Source of the DNA: Chitinophaga rupis
GTDB taxonomy: Bacteria > Bacteroidota > Bacteroidia > Chitinophagales > Chitinophagaceae
Length of the DNA: 64,000 nucleotides
Reading direction: 5' to 3'
NCBI RefSeq assembly: GCF_900109685.1
Contig: NZ_FOBB01000003.1
Coordinates: forward strand, 496,001-560,000
The position numbers were made by a program, and so were the translations under genes. Shown in pieces: positions 51,710 to 59,690 of the stretch. The notes below the pieces were generated by a model, which did no database searches, was not told the DNA's origin, and saw only the letters and a program-made list of their open reading frames with translations. Numbering within the stretch: position 1 is the stretch's first letter; the number at the start of each line of letters is the position of its first letter.

Positions 51710-52960
51710 TCACTCCACCATAATACGGATCTCGCTGTTCTTGTGCAGATCCGTATTTATACCCAGCCTTTTACTGTTGCGGCCAAAACGTATGCGCAGC
51801 ACAGAGGTATTGGGGGGTATCCGGCCCAGGTTATCGGCCATAAAGAGCAATACATTCTCGCCCTTTTGCAATTTCACAGGTATCTTCTGTATGTTATTCC
51901 TTACCGGGAAACCGGTTGCGATCCATTTTCCGTTCAAGCTAAGGGAAATGCTGTCGCCGTCCTCCACTCTTTCATCCCACAGCTCCAGCACAATATTGGA
52001 AGTATCCACCTTAATGGTGGCTACCGGGGTGGTGGTTCTTTGCTCTGCAATGGTGGTCAGGCGGCTTTTAGCCGGCTGCACCGGGTGGTAAAGGTCTGCT
52101 ACCAAAAAGGTGGCATAGGCATTGGGCCGGTCGCGGAAATCAAAGCTATATTCCTTACCGTCAATTTTCATATAGAGGTTACCGGTATTGGGGGGCAGCC
52201 CGCCATAGTTATCTGCAAAAAAGGCAAACAGGTTACGGCCGGTATCCAGGGCTATGGTTTGCCGGCGGTTCTTATCATTGATCTGCTCTTTGCTGAAGAT
52301 TGGACGGGTATTCTGCACCAGGGTAACGGTATCCTCATCATACTTCTCCTGGTCTTCCACCTGCATCAGCACAGCGCTGTCATTCGCAACAATCTGGTCA
52401 TACTTGCCAAAATAAAGATCGCTGTGCAGGATACGCCGTACACTGGAATCTGCTAAGGGCTTGTTATTCACCTTTTTCAGGGTAATGGAATCCCGGTACA
52501 GGAAATCGCGCAGCATAACTTTGGTTTGCACCCATATTTCATCATCCGCATATAAACCTTGCATCCAGATGCCAAACTGGTCGATCCACATGCGATTCAC
52601 AGAGATCTTATCATTCTTAAAATCCAGTGTGCCGTTCAGGTACCATAACCAGATGCCCAGCTTAAAAGGGGTTTCCTGCAAAGGGTACTTGCCTTTGCCA
52701 ATACCCAGCTGCTGCTCATTTTTGCGGGCTAACAGCAACTCATACACGCCGGTGAAGCGCCCGTATTGCAGCTTTATTTTTGCAGGGTATAATACCCCCT
52801 GCTCCGGCACACCGATCTGCAGCTGCATGGTAATGGGAGAAGCCGTGGCGTACTGCTTCACGGAGCATTGCCAGGTACCGGTCCACTTATCGGTTTGTGC
52901 AAATGCTGCAAGGGTAAGACTGGTGAGGAATATGGATAGTAGGCAAATTCTGCGGCGCAT
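51710..52960 (-). CDS. Exported protein with an internally duplicated beta domain (unknown)
   Basis: A 416-residue exported protein (signal peptide 1-21, AAFAQ). The C-terminal half contains the same domain twice: around residues 238-275 (GRNLFAFFADNYGGLPPNTGNLYMKIDGK) and 370-400 (GENVLLFMADNLGRIPPNTSVLRIRFG). Both copies have the ADNxGxxPPNT signature, which points to two beta-sandwich modules, perhaps ligand- or surface-binding. The N-terminal part (WTGTWQCSV ... MQLQIG) looks like a lipocalin-like beta barrel. I cannot name the family. No enzyme residues are evident. Confidence 0.55.
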   Translation of the reverse strand: MRRRICLLSIFLTSLTLAAFAQTDKWTGTWQCSVKQYATASPITMQLQIGVPEQGVLYPAKIKLQYGRFTGVYELLLARKNEQQLGIGKGKYPLQETPFKLGIWLWYLNGTLDFKNDKISVNRMWIDQFGIWMQGLYADDEIWVQTKVMLRDFLYRDSITLKKVNNKPLADSSVRRILHSDLYFGKYDQIVANDSAVLMQVEDQEKYDEDTVTLVQNTRPIFSKEQINDKNRRQTIALDTGRNLFAFFADNYGGLPPNTGNLYMKIDGKEYSFDFRDRPNAYATFLVADLYHPVQPAKSRLTTIAEQRTTTPVATIKVDTSNIVLELWDERVEDGDSISLSLNGKWIATGFPVRNNIQKIPVKLQKGENVLLFMADNLGRIPPNTSVLRIRFGRNSKRLGINTDLHKNSEIRIMVE

Positions 52961-52998
52961 AGGGAAAGATAGAAAATATTAATTAAATTCAGTTCCCT

Positions 52999-53580
52999 AT
53001 GAGCGATTTTGAGTTGATACAACAAGCCATCTATAAACTGCAACCGCTGGACGCTGCGGAGTGGGATGACTTTTCCCAGAAGCTGCTGCTGAAAAATTAT
53101 AGTAAGGGCGATTTCCTTATCCGTGAAGGGCAGGTGGAGAATTATATTTACTTCCTGAATAAGGGCGCTACCCGTCATTACTTTATTAAAGACGGCAAAG
53201 AGTTCACTGTTGATTTTCAATTCCAGGGCGATTTTGTGACCGCCTATTACTCACTCATTACCCGCGAGCCCAGCGCTGTTTTTATTGAGCTGCTGGAGGA
53301 GGCCGAAGTGGTAGCCATTCCCCTAAAGGTTCTGAATGAATTTTATGGAAGGTACCATCATGGGGAAAGAATAGGCAGGCTGATGGCGGAATACCAGTAC
53401 ATAAAACGCCTGCGCAAAGAAATGGACCTGCTTTCCTATACGGCGGAGGAGCGTTATACAGCCCTTATGCAGCGCAACCCGGCCATGATACAGCAAATCT
53501 CTGTAAAACACCTGTCATCCTACCTGGGCATTCACCCGGAAAGCTTAAGCCGCATCCGCAAGCTGCACGCCCGAAACTAA
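52999..53580 (+). CDS. Crp/Fnr-family transcriptional regulator
   Basis: A 193-residue regulator with an N-terminal cNMP-binding-like domain (about 15-125: GDFLIREGQVENYIYFLNKGATRHYFI and FQFQGDFVTAYYS) and a C-terminal helix-turn-helix (about 148-190: EERYTALMQRNPAMIQQISVKHLSSYLGIHPESLSRIRK). It is an orthologue-type relative of the short Crp proteins found in many Bacteroidota. The DoxX-like gene lies 64 bases downstream on the same strand and is the likely target. Confidence 0.85.
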   Translation: MSDFELIQQAIYKLQPLDAAEWDDFSQKLLLKNYSKGDFLIREGQVENYIYFLNKGATRHYFIKDGKEFTVDFQFQGDFVTAYYSLITREPSAVFIELLEEAEVVAIPLKVLNEFYGRYHHGERIGRLMAEYQYIKRLRKEMDLLSYTAEERYTALMQRNPAMIQQISVKHLSSYLGIHPESLSRIRKLHARN

Positions 53581-53644
53581 CATACATCATTTTTAAGCTA
53601 CCCGGTATGGCTGAATTTTGTAGTGCACCTAAAGCAAAACAATC

Positions 53645-54118
53645 ATGAAACCGTTAGTTGTATTATTAGGCGTTTTTACCCTTACCTCCCTCATTGCCTG
53701 GTTTAGTACCGGCAACTGGCACCTGGCGTTTGGCGGTAACCTGGCTATGTGCCTTATGTTATTCCTTACCGCAATAGGGCATTTTAAATTTACGCAGGGC
53801 ATGGCGCTGATGTTACCACCCTTTATGCCTTACAGAACAGGGCTGGTATTAATAACCGGTGTGCTGGAAATAGTATTGGGACTAGCGCTCCTCTTCCCTG
53901 CTGTGCGGCCTTATGCAGGATATACACTGATCGTATTCTTTATGCTCATACTGCCTTCTAATATTTACGCAGCCATCAAACATCTTAACATGGAAAAGGC
54001 CACCTATGACGGTCCGGGGCTTAGCTACCTGTGGTTCAGGATCCCGCTGCAGGCCTTTTTTATTGGCTGGATCTTTTATTTCTCCATTTACTTACAATCA
54101 AAGGCCGCCGCTGTTTAA
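53645..54118 (+). CDS. DoxX-like membrane protein
   Basis: A 157-residue four-helix membrane protein of the DoxX/DUF4267-like group: helices at about 5-22, 30-50, 68-90 and 96-116, with GVLEIVLGLALLFPAVRPYAGYTLIVFFMLILPSNIYAA typical of DoxX. The C-terminal PLQAFFIGWIFYFS adds a last helix. Such proteins appear beside redox or stress regulators; biochemistry is largely unknown. It follows a Crp-family gene and ends near the family C heptamer repeat. Confidence 0.75.
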   Translation: MKPLVVLLGVFTLTSLIAWFSTGNWHLAFGGNLAMCLMLFLTAIGHFKFTQGMALMLPPFMPYRTGLVLITGVLEIVLGLALLFPAVRPYAGYTLIVFFMLILPSNIYAAIKHLNMEKATYDGPGLSYLWFRIPLQAFFIGWIFYFSIYLQSKAAAV

Positions 54119-54130
54119 CTACTTCCTTTA

Positions 54131-54180
54131 ACTGCAATCCTGCCATCGGACTGCCAACTGCTAACCGCTAACTGCCAACT
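54131..54180. repeat. Stop-anchored heptamer repeat, family C copy 2
   Basis: On the minus strand the units start in the TAG stop of the convergent esterase gene: AGTTGGC, AGTTAGC, GGTTAGC, AGTTGGC, AGTCCG. This is the same family as 21679-21857, here without a clear inverted left arm. Confidence 0.65.
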
Positions 54181-55420
54181 ATTCTGCCTTATTCAATCGT
54201 TCCAGCTTCCTTCGGGTATCAGGGGTTTCCCTGATGGCAAGAGATTTCAGGTAATAAGCTTTTGCGTTCTTATGATCGCCCTTTGCTTCGTATAGATCGC
54301 CCATAGAATCATAGGCATTAAAACTTTTAGGATAGTTATCAATGTTCATTTTTAAAAAGTACCAGGCGCGGTCAAACTGTTTTGATTGTATCAGGTTATA
54401 GCCTATTACATTCACCAGCTCTTCCTCCGGGGATACTTTGTAACCCATTATGCTGCTCACCATTTCATAATGTTGCATGATCGCTGTATCTCCTTTATAA
54501 TTGGGTTGCAGCAGCTCCTGGAAAGGGAGGTTATAATTATAAAAGCTAAAGATCGCCCTCAGTCCGTCATATTCAGCCACCAGTGGTATGGTGCCGTGAT
54601 TATACTCAGGATAATATTTCCAGCTATAGCGTAATCCATTTTTGGGATTGGCTTCTAAAGCATGTTCCAGCTCCATAATGGAACGGGTATGCAATTTTAT
54701 GAAGCCGAGTATTGTTGTATCCTTTGCAGGAGCCATTCCATCATCTATATTATTAGCCACTGCCAGGTATAAAGACCTGCCTGCAAAATTGTTTTTTCCA
54801 AGCGTTGATTGCGCCTGTTTTACCAGCTTCTGATCATCCCACATCACACTGGGATCAATGGCAATGTAAGCGTTGAACAAGCGGGTGTGATTGAGCAGGG
54901 TATAAATAGTCATCAACCCTCCCAGGGAATGGCCTATTAATACGCGATAGGGTGCTGTCGGGTATAATGAATCAATATGGGGTATTAGTTCTTTTTCCAG
55001 GAAGGAAATAAATTTATCGCCACCGCCGGAACGTGCAACAGACTCACTATCCATCATTGCAGCAGCCGTTACGTGAGTGGGTGTAAGATCGCGGTTACGG
55101 TCTGTATTAAGTATGCCCACTACTATCACCGGGGGCAGCATAGTGTTCGGACCACCCTGGCTGAGCCGCTCTACCATCGCCACCACTGCTTTAAAATGAT
55201 CATCGCCATCCAGCACATAAATCACAGGACAATGCCGCTGTGCATAGATCCCATCCGGTGCGTTGTTTTCCGGCGCATGCACCCAGATCTGCCGGTTTTC
55301 ATGTAAGGTATTGGCATAGACGGTATCTCTGGTACCCACTATAATATTCTTTTGTGCATGCGTAACAGCAGCAATAAAAAGAGTGGCAAAAACAATAAGA
55401 AATATTTTCCGGGTAAACAT
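54179..55420 (-). CDS. Exported alpha/beta hydrolase (esterase D/enterochelin-esterase-like) with TPR tail
   Basis: A 413-residue exported protein. Signal peptide 1-22 (TLFIAAVTHAQ), esterase D fold with YVLDGDDHF (68-76) and nucleophile Ser165 in GHSLGGLM, acid and His further on (YPEYNHGTIP, about 277-286). The C-terminal 60-70 residues are tetratricopeptide-like (ELVNVIGYNLIQSKQFDRAWYFLKMNIDNYPKSFNAYDSMGDLYEAKGDHKNAKAYY, in TPR pattern). Family members include Fes-type siderophore esterases and acyltransferases. Start at 55420 gives a normal signal peptide; ATG at 55450 only lengthens it. Confidence 0.8.
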   Translation of the reverse strand: MFTRKIFLIVFATLFIAAVTHAQKNIIVGTRDTVYANTLHENRQIWVHAPENNAPDGIYAQRHCPVIYVLDGDDHFKAVVAMVERLSQGGPNTMLPPVIVVGILNTDRNRDLTPTHVTAAAMMDSESVARSGGGDKFISFLEKELIPHIDSLYPTAPYRVLIGHSLGGLMTIYTLLNHTRLFNAYIAIDPSVMWDDQKLVKQAQSTLGKNNFAGRSLYLAVANNIDDGMAPAKDTTILGFIKLHTRSIMELEHALEANPKNGLRYSWKYYPEYNHGTIPLVAEYDGLRAIFSFYNYNLPFQELLQPNYKGDTAIMQHYEMVSSIMGYKVSPEEELVNVIGYNLIQSKQFDRAWYFLKMNIDNYPKSFNAYDSMGDLYEAKGDHKNAKAYYLKSLAIRETPDTRRKLERLNKAE

Positions 55421-55625
55421 GTGCAATGCTTTTAAACAAGAATAAGTCAATTCTAAAAATACTTTTGTAAAATGTGATGAAACCCTGTAAAAGTGGGTTG
55501 TAACCGGATATTAATAGGAGTAACCGGTATTGACTATTAATCAATTGTAATGCGCTCGTTTTTTTGATGAACGCAATACTGCAAAATCACTAACTTGGTT
55601 ATATTAATTAACCCAATAGAACCGT

Positions 55626-57023
55626 ATGAAAAACCTATGTAACCACGTCATCGCAGCGCTGTTAATTTTATGCTGCAGCTGTACCAAGCAATTTACCAAC
55701 AATGACAACAAGACCGTTTCCGGCGAATTAAAAAATTCAGCCAAAGCCGCTGTGGCGGATATGGCGGAGAATCCTTTTGTAAGGTCCATTTACACAGCTG
55801 ATCCATCGGCACATGTGTGGGCCGATGGACGTTTGTACGTGTATCCCTCCCACGACATTGACCCGCCCCGCGGCTGTGACCTGATGGACCAGTACCATGT
55901 ATTTTCAACAGACGATATGATCCATTGGACAGACCATGGGGAGATACTGCGCGCCAGCCAGGTACCCTGGGGCCGGCCGGAAGGTGGGTTTATGTGGGCG
56001 CCCGACTGCGCTTACAAGAATGGCACCTACTATTTTTATTTCCCTCACCCCAGCGCAACAGACTGGGGCAGCAGCTGGAAAATAGGCGTGGCCACCAGCA
56101 CCAGCCCTGCCAGCAACTTTGTAGTACAGGGTTACATCCAGGGCCTGGAGCCGCTTATTGACCCCTGTGTGTTTGTGGATGATGACGGGCAGGCCTATTT
56201 CTATTATGGCGGCGGCAATGTTTGTAAAGGCGGCAAGCTGAAAGCGAATATGATGGAGATTGATGGCGCTATGCAAACCATGCAGGGCCTTAATGATTTT
56301 CATGAAGCTACGTGGGTGCATAAACGTAATGGCGTTTATTATTTGTCGTATGCAGATAACCATGATGTAAACGGTCAGCATAACCGCCTGCAATACGCCA
56401 CCAGCAATAGTCCCCTGGGCCCCTGGACTTCCAGAGGTGTGTACATGGATCCTACGGATAGCTATACCGATCACGGTTCTATTGTAGAATACAAAGGCCA
56501 GTGGTATGCATTTTACCATAACAGCTCTATTTCACATAACGACTGGACAAGATCTATTTGTGTAGATAAGCTGTTCTATAATGCAGATGGCACTATCCAG
56601 AAAGTTATCCAGACACCGGGTAATAACAACAATCCCAATCCAGTACCCATTGGCGAAACCATTACGCTGAAAGGTTCCAATAACAATTATGTAAGCAGCG
56701 AGAACGGGCAGCAGCCCATGAACTGTAATCGTGCTACGGCACAGGGCTGGGAACAATTCACCATCATGGATGCCGGCGGCGGAAAAGTAGCTTTATTCAC
56801 ACAAGGCAAATATGTTTCTTCAGAGAACGGCCAGCAGCCTATAAACTGTAACCGTACGGCCATTGGCCCCTGGGAGCAGTTTGAATGGATCAATAATACA
56901 GATGGCACCATTTCGCTGAAAGGCAATAACGGCCTGTATATTTCCAGTGAGAACGGCACTCAGGCCATGACCTGCAACCACAGCACGGCCGGTGCTTCAG
57001 AAAAATTTAAAGTAAATCAATAA
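55626..57023 (+). CDS. GH43-type glycosidase with three fascin-like C-terminal repeats
   Basis: A 465-residue secreted lipoprotein (ILCCSC, Cys19 region). Five-bladed propeller of the GH43 family: catalytic Asp in TADPSAHVWADG (about 57-68), the second Asp in EPLIDPCVFVDDDG (about 178-191) and catalytic Glu in FHEATWVHK (about 224-232). Typical substrates are arabinose- or xylose-containing glycans. Residues about 345-465 hold three tandem fascin-like modules with a repeated YVSSENGQQP(M/I)NCNR core. These resemble beta-trefoil carbohydrate-binding or cytoskeleton-binding units. Alone, ends at a hairpin. Confidence 0.85.
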   Translation: MKNLCNHVIAALLILCCSCTKQFTNNDNKTVSGELKNSAKAAVADMAENPFVRSIYTADPSAHVWADGRLYVYPSHDIDPPRGCDLMDQYHVFSTDDMIHWTDHGEILRASQVPWGRPEGGFMWAPDCAYKNGTYYFYFPHPSATDWGSSWKIGVATSTSPASNFVVQGYIQGLEPLIDPCVFVDDDGQAYFYYGGGNVCKGGKLKANMMEIDGAMQTMQGLNDFHEATWVHKRNGVYYLSYADNHDVNGQHNRLQYATSNSPLGPWTSRGVYMDPTDSYTDHGSIVEYKGQWYAFYHNSSISHNDWTRSICVDKLFYNADGTIQKVIQTPGNNNNPNPVPIGETITLKGSNNNYVSSENGQQPMNCNRATAQGWEQFTIMDAGGGKVALFTQGKYVSSENGQQPINCNRTAIGPWEQFEWINNTDGTISLKGNNGLYISSENGTQAMTCNHSTAGASEKFKVNQ

Positions 57024-57048
57024 CGGCGAACGATGATTATGAAACAGG

Positions 57049-57075
57049 CGGCTGCCCCAGTGGGCGGCCGTTTTG
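57049..57075 (+). terminator. Intrinsic terminator after GH43
   Basis: CGGCTGCCC (57049-57057) pairs with GGGCGGCCG (57062-57070), one T-G pair, followed by TTTTGTTTT. Confidence 0.75.
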
Positions 57076-57209
57076 TTTTCCGTGGTATAATATTTTTTGG
57101 TTAACATCCAGCGTATTGTTAGTGATCCTGATCATGATTCGCATTTTTAGCACAACTTTTGTAACTTGAACCCGTTTTTAACCACCCCCCTAATAAAAGC
57201 AGAGGGCTT

Positions 57210-57416
57210 ATGAGTAATCCATTTAAGAAGATCTCAAACACATCAAAGGAAACCGCCAAAAAATGGGATAATACAAAAGACGAGGCTGCGTTACAAACCG
57301 TTACCTGTCCGCAATGTGCCGCCCCCAGGCCGGTTAACACCAATATAGGTACCTGCGCTTACTGCGGGTTCAAATTCATGAATATAGAACTGACCATTAA
57401 ACCAGGCAAACCCTGA
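57210..57416 (+). CDS. Small zinc-ribbon protein (operon gene 1)
   Basis: A 68-residue protein with a basic Lys/Thr-rich N-terminus and a zinc ribbon: Cys33-x2-Cys36 and Cys49-x2-Cys52 (CPQC ... CAYC). Too small for an enzyme; a protein- or nucleic-acid-binding module. One base separates its stop from the next start, so translation is coupled. With the following genes it recalls the ydjG part of the Bacillus ydjFGHI cell-envelope stress operon, which is inference from gene order and domain types. Confidence 0.65.
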   Translation: MSNPFKKISNTSKETAKKWDNTKDEAALQTVTCPQCAAPRPVNTNIGTCAYCGFKFMNIELTIKPGKP

Positions 57417-57417
57417 T

Positions 57418-58140
57418 ATGAAAGAACAGCTGATCGCACGATGGGATACCTTTCTGCAGAATATAGATAAACGCTTTGAAGAATCGCTGGCACAGGGCGA
57501 ACAGGCCGTTCTGGAAAGCCTGGAAGAGAATGATTATGACTATTATACCTCTTTTCGTACGCTCATGGCTATACGCATGCAGATAGATGAGTCAGTGATC
57601 CGTAAAATTGATACCACCTGGCAGCAGCAGGTATTGCCCCTGATGAAGGCAGATGGAGATGGCTATTATTGGATAGATGAATCATACAAGGCACACCGCG
57701 CCAATGACGATATGCACGAACGGATGGCGCTATGGCTATATATTACGGAAGGTAAGCTTTCACAGAAATATTATGACCACGCCATTGAGCTCATCAACCG
57801 CGATTTCTTTTGTACCCAGTGTAATGCACCCCTGCAGGTAAAGAAAGATCTTTTCAGGGCTCACTATATTACCTGTAATTATTGCAGCGCGGTAAACACT
57901 TTTGAGCCGGAAACAAAGTATGCCACCATTGGCTGGAACGTAGTGGATAACCTGGCCGCTTTATATGCCCTGCAGGAGTATAAAGCTATGCTGCAGGCAA
58001 GGAAGCATGGAGGCGCCGCATATGAAAAAGCCGTACGCGTTTATTGTGAAAAATATTTTGATGAACGCATTAAGCTCATGCCCCACACCGCAGAAACCCG
58101 TGAACAGGATATTGAAAAAAAGATAAACCTCACACTTTAA
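57418..58140 (+). CDS. Zinc-ribbon protein (operon gene 2)
   Basis: A 240-residue protein. The N-terminal 125 residues are charged and helical (coiled-coil-like); the C-terminal part has a four-cysteine zinc ribbon at Cys132-x2-Cys135 and Cys153-x2-Cys156 (CTQC ... CNYC), followed by a helical tail. No known enzyme motif. It sits between the small zinc ribbon (1 base away) and the next uncharacterised gene (10 bases away). Function unknown; context suggests a scaffold in an envelope-stress complex. Confidence 0.6.
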   Translation: MKEQLIARWDTFLQNIDKRFEESLAQGEQAVLESLEENDYDYYTSFRTLMAIRMQIDESVIRKIDTTWQQQVLPLMKADGDGYYWIDESYKAHRANDDMHERMALWLYITEGKLSQKYYDHAIELINRDFFCTQCNAPLQVKKDLFRAHYITCNYCSAVNTFEPETKYATIGWNVVDNLAALYALQEYKAMLQARKHGGAAYEKAVRVYCEKYFDERIKLMPHTAETREQDIEKKINLTL

Positions 58141-58150
58141 AATAAGAGCA

Positions 58151-58711
58151 ATGGAAACAATCAACGGAGTATCATTTGAAGAGTATGCAGCCGCCTGCGG
58201 CAACCTGGCACAAGGCATGCCGGAAGAAAAACTGCTACAGGTCCTGCAGCTGGAAAAACCTGTTTGGGATGAAACGGTAGACAAATGGAATGTACGCCTG
58301 GGAGAGCTGATGACGGAAGACATGAACTATGCCACCAAGTATGGTGAGCTGTTTGCCAACCCCAAAGCAGGCCGCTTTGCAGGGGAAACCACCGCTTCCA
58401 ATGCCGGTGACCTGCTGCACCTGGCGCCGGATTATGATGCTTACCAGAAAATATTTTGGCACCAGTCCGTAGCAGCCAGCCATGGCGTAGATCCTGTAAC
58501 GGTGCTGGAAAGCTACGGCATTGACCTGGGTAAATGGGGTGCGCTGAATATGCATTACATGAATTACCAGAACAACCTGCTGGATCATACACAGCCGGAT
58601 TATGCAGAAAAATTCCAGTACTTTCAGCAGATCCAGGACAAATGGAGCAATCATTTTGAAGCATATTACCAGGATCATAAAACCGATCTCGCAGGAGATA
58701 TAAATTTCTGA
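58151..58711 (+). CDS. Uncharacterised protein (operon gene 3)
   Basis: A 186-residue acidic, mostly helical cytoplasmic protein (METINGVSFEEYAAACGNLAQGM at the start; WHQSVAASHGVDPVTVLESYGIDLGKWG in the middle). I do not recognise the domain. It lies one base before the SPFH-protein gene and ten after the zinc-ribbon gene, so it should work with them. Confidence 0.5.
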   Translation: METINGVSFEEYAAACGNLAQGMPEEKLLQVLQLEKPVWDETVDKWNVRLGELMTEDMNYATKYGELFANPKAGRFAGETTASNAGDLLHLAPDYDAYQKIFWHQSVAASHGVDPVTVLESYGIDLGKWGALNMHYMNYQNNLLDHTQPDYAEKFQYFQQIQDKWSNHFEAYYQDHKTDLAGDINF

Positions 58712-58712
58712 T

Positions 58713-59690
58713 ATGGGCTTATTGGATGCTACTAAGAACCAGTTCCGCTCCGTTATAACCTGGGATGATCCGCAGGAATGGGAGATCTTCAGGAAATTCA
58801 CGGGCCGGAATGATGAGATCAAGAATGCCTCTACGCTGGTCATACAACCCGGGCAGGGCTGCATTTTCACGTATGAAGGTAAAATAGAAGGCACGTTTTC
58901 TGAACCGGGTATGTACAACCTGGAAACAGATAACAAACCTTTTATTACCACGCTTAAAAAGTTCCTGAACTTTTTTGAGAGTGAGCATAAAACGGGTCTT
59001 TGGTTTTACCGGACCGCAGAGATCGTGAACATCCGCTGGGGCACACGCATTCCCATTACGTATAATGATCCTGTATATAGTTTCCCCGTGAACCTGCGCG
59101 CTTATGGGAACTTTTCTATTAGGATCGTTCAGGCGGCAGAATTCTTTACGCGTATTGTAGCAGCCAAGTCTGTGTATTATGCATACGACCTGCAGGAGCT
59201 GCTGCTTTCCAGGATCTCGCAACCCATTGGCCAATACCTGGCCAATGCAAAATTCTCCTACGCAGAAGTTGACCGCAATCTTGAGAAAATAGCAGCGGAT
59301 GCGGCGGAGAAAACGGTCAAGGAGTTTGAGGAATTTGGCTTTACCCTGCTGGATTTTCGCATAGAAGGCGCTGCCTTTGATGAAGAAACCAATAAAAGGA
59401 TTGGCGGCATTTCCGATGTGCAAGCCGATGTAAAGGCAGCACAGCTGGCCGGTGTACCTTTTGAAACCCTGCAGAAAATGATGGCTATGCGCGAAGCCGC
59501 TAAGAATGAAGGCGGGCAGGCAGCGCATGTGATCACCGCATTGAACATGAACCAGCCGGCGCCACAACCCGCCGCCAGCACGCCCTCTGTTAAAGACCGG
59601 CTTAAAGCGCTGAAGGAATTGTTTGATGAAGGGCTGCTGGATGAAGAAGAGTACAAGCTCAAAAAGCAGGAGCTCATGAAGGAGTTATGA
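58713..59690 (+). CDS. SPFH-domain protein with SHOCT tail (YdjI/virion-core-like, operon gene 4)
   Basis: A 325-residue protein. The N-terminal region (about 1-100, MGLLDATKNQFRSVITWDDPQEWEIF) and the SPFH-like core (about 100-235; ADAAEKTVKEFEEFGFTLLDFRIEG) resemble the YdjI/virion core-type SPFH proteins. The C-terminal 30 residues (VKDRLKALKELFDEGLLDEEEYKLKKQELMKEL pattern) are a SHOCT module. SPFH proteins assemble on membranes; in Bacillus, YdjI recruits a PspA-like protein. No PspA is encoded nearby here. Ends by back-to-back stops with the aldo/keto reductase gene. Confidence 0.75.
   Translation: MGLLDATKNQFRSVITWDDPQEWEIFRKFTGRNDEIKNASTLVIQPGQGCIFTYEGKIEGTFSEPGMYNLETDNKPFITTLKKFLNFFESEHKTGLWFYRTAEIVNIRWGTRIPITYNDPVYSFPVNLRAYGNFSIRIVQAAEFFTRIVAAKSVYYAYDLQELLLSRISQPIGQYLANAKFSYAEVDRNLEKIAADAAEKTVKEFEEFGFTLLDFRIEGAAFDEETNKRIGGISDVQADVKAAQLAGVPFETLQKMMAMREAAKNEGGQAAHVITALNMNQPAPQPAASTPSVKDRLKALKELFDEGLLDEEEYKLKKQELMKEL

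Noticed and set aside
1963..54181. CRISPR array or tRNA-like cluster in the repeat-rich gaps
   Set aside because: Units are 7-8 bases without spacers of constant length, arms are inverted, and no cas genes or cloverleaf patterns are present.
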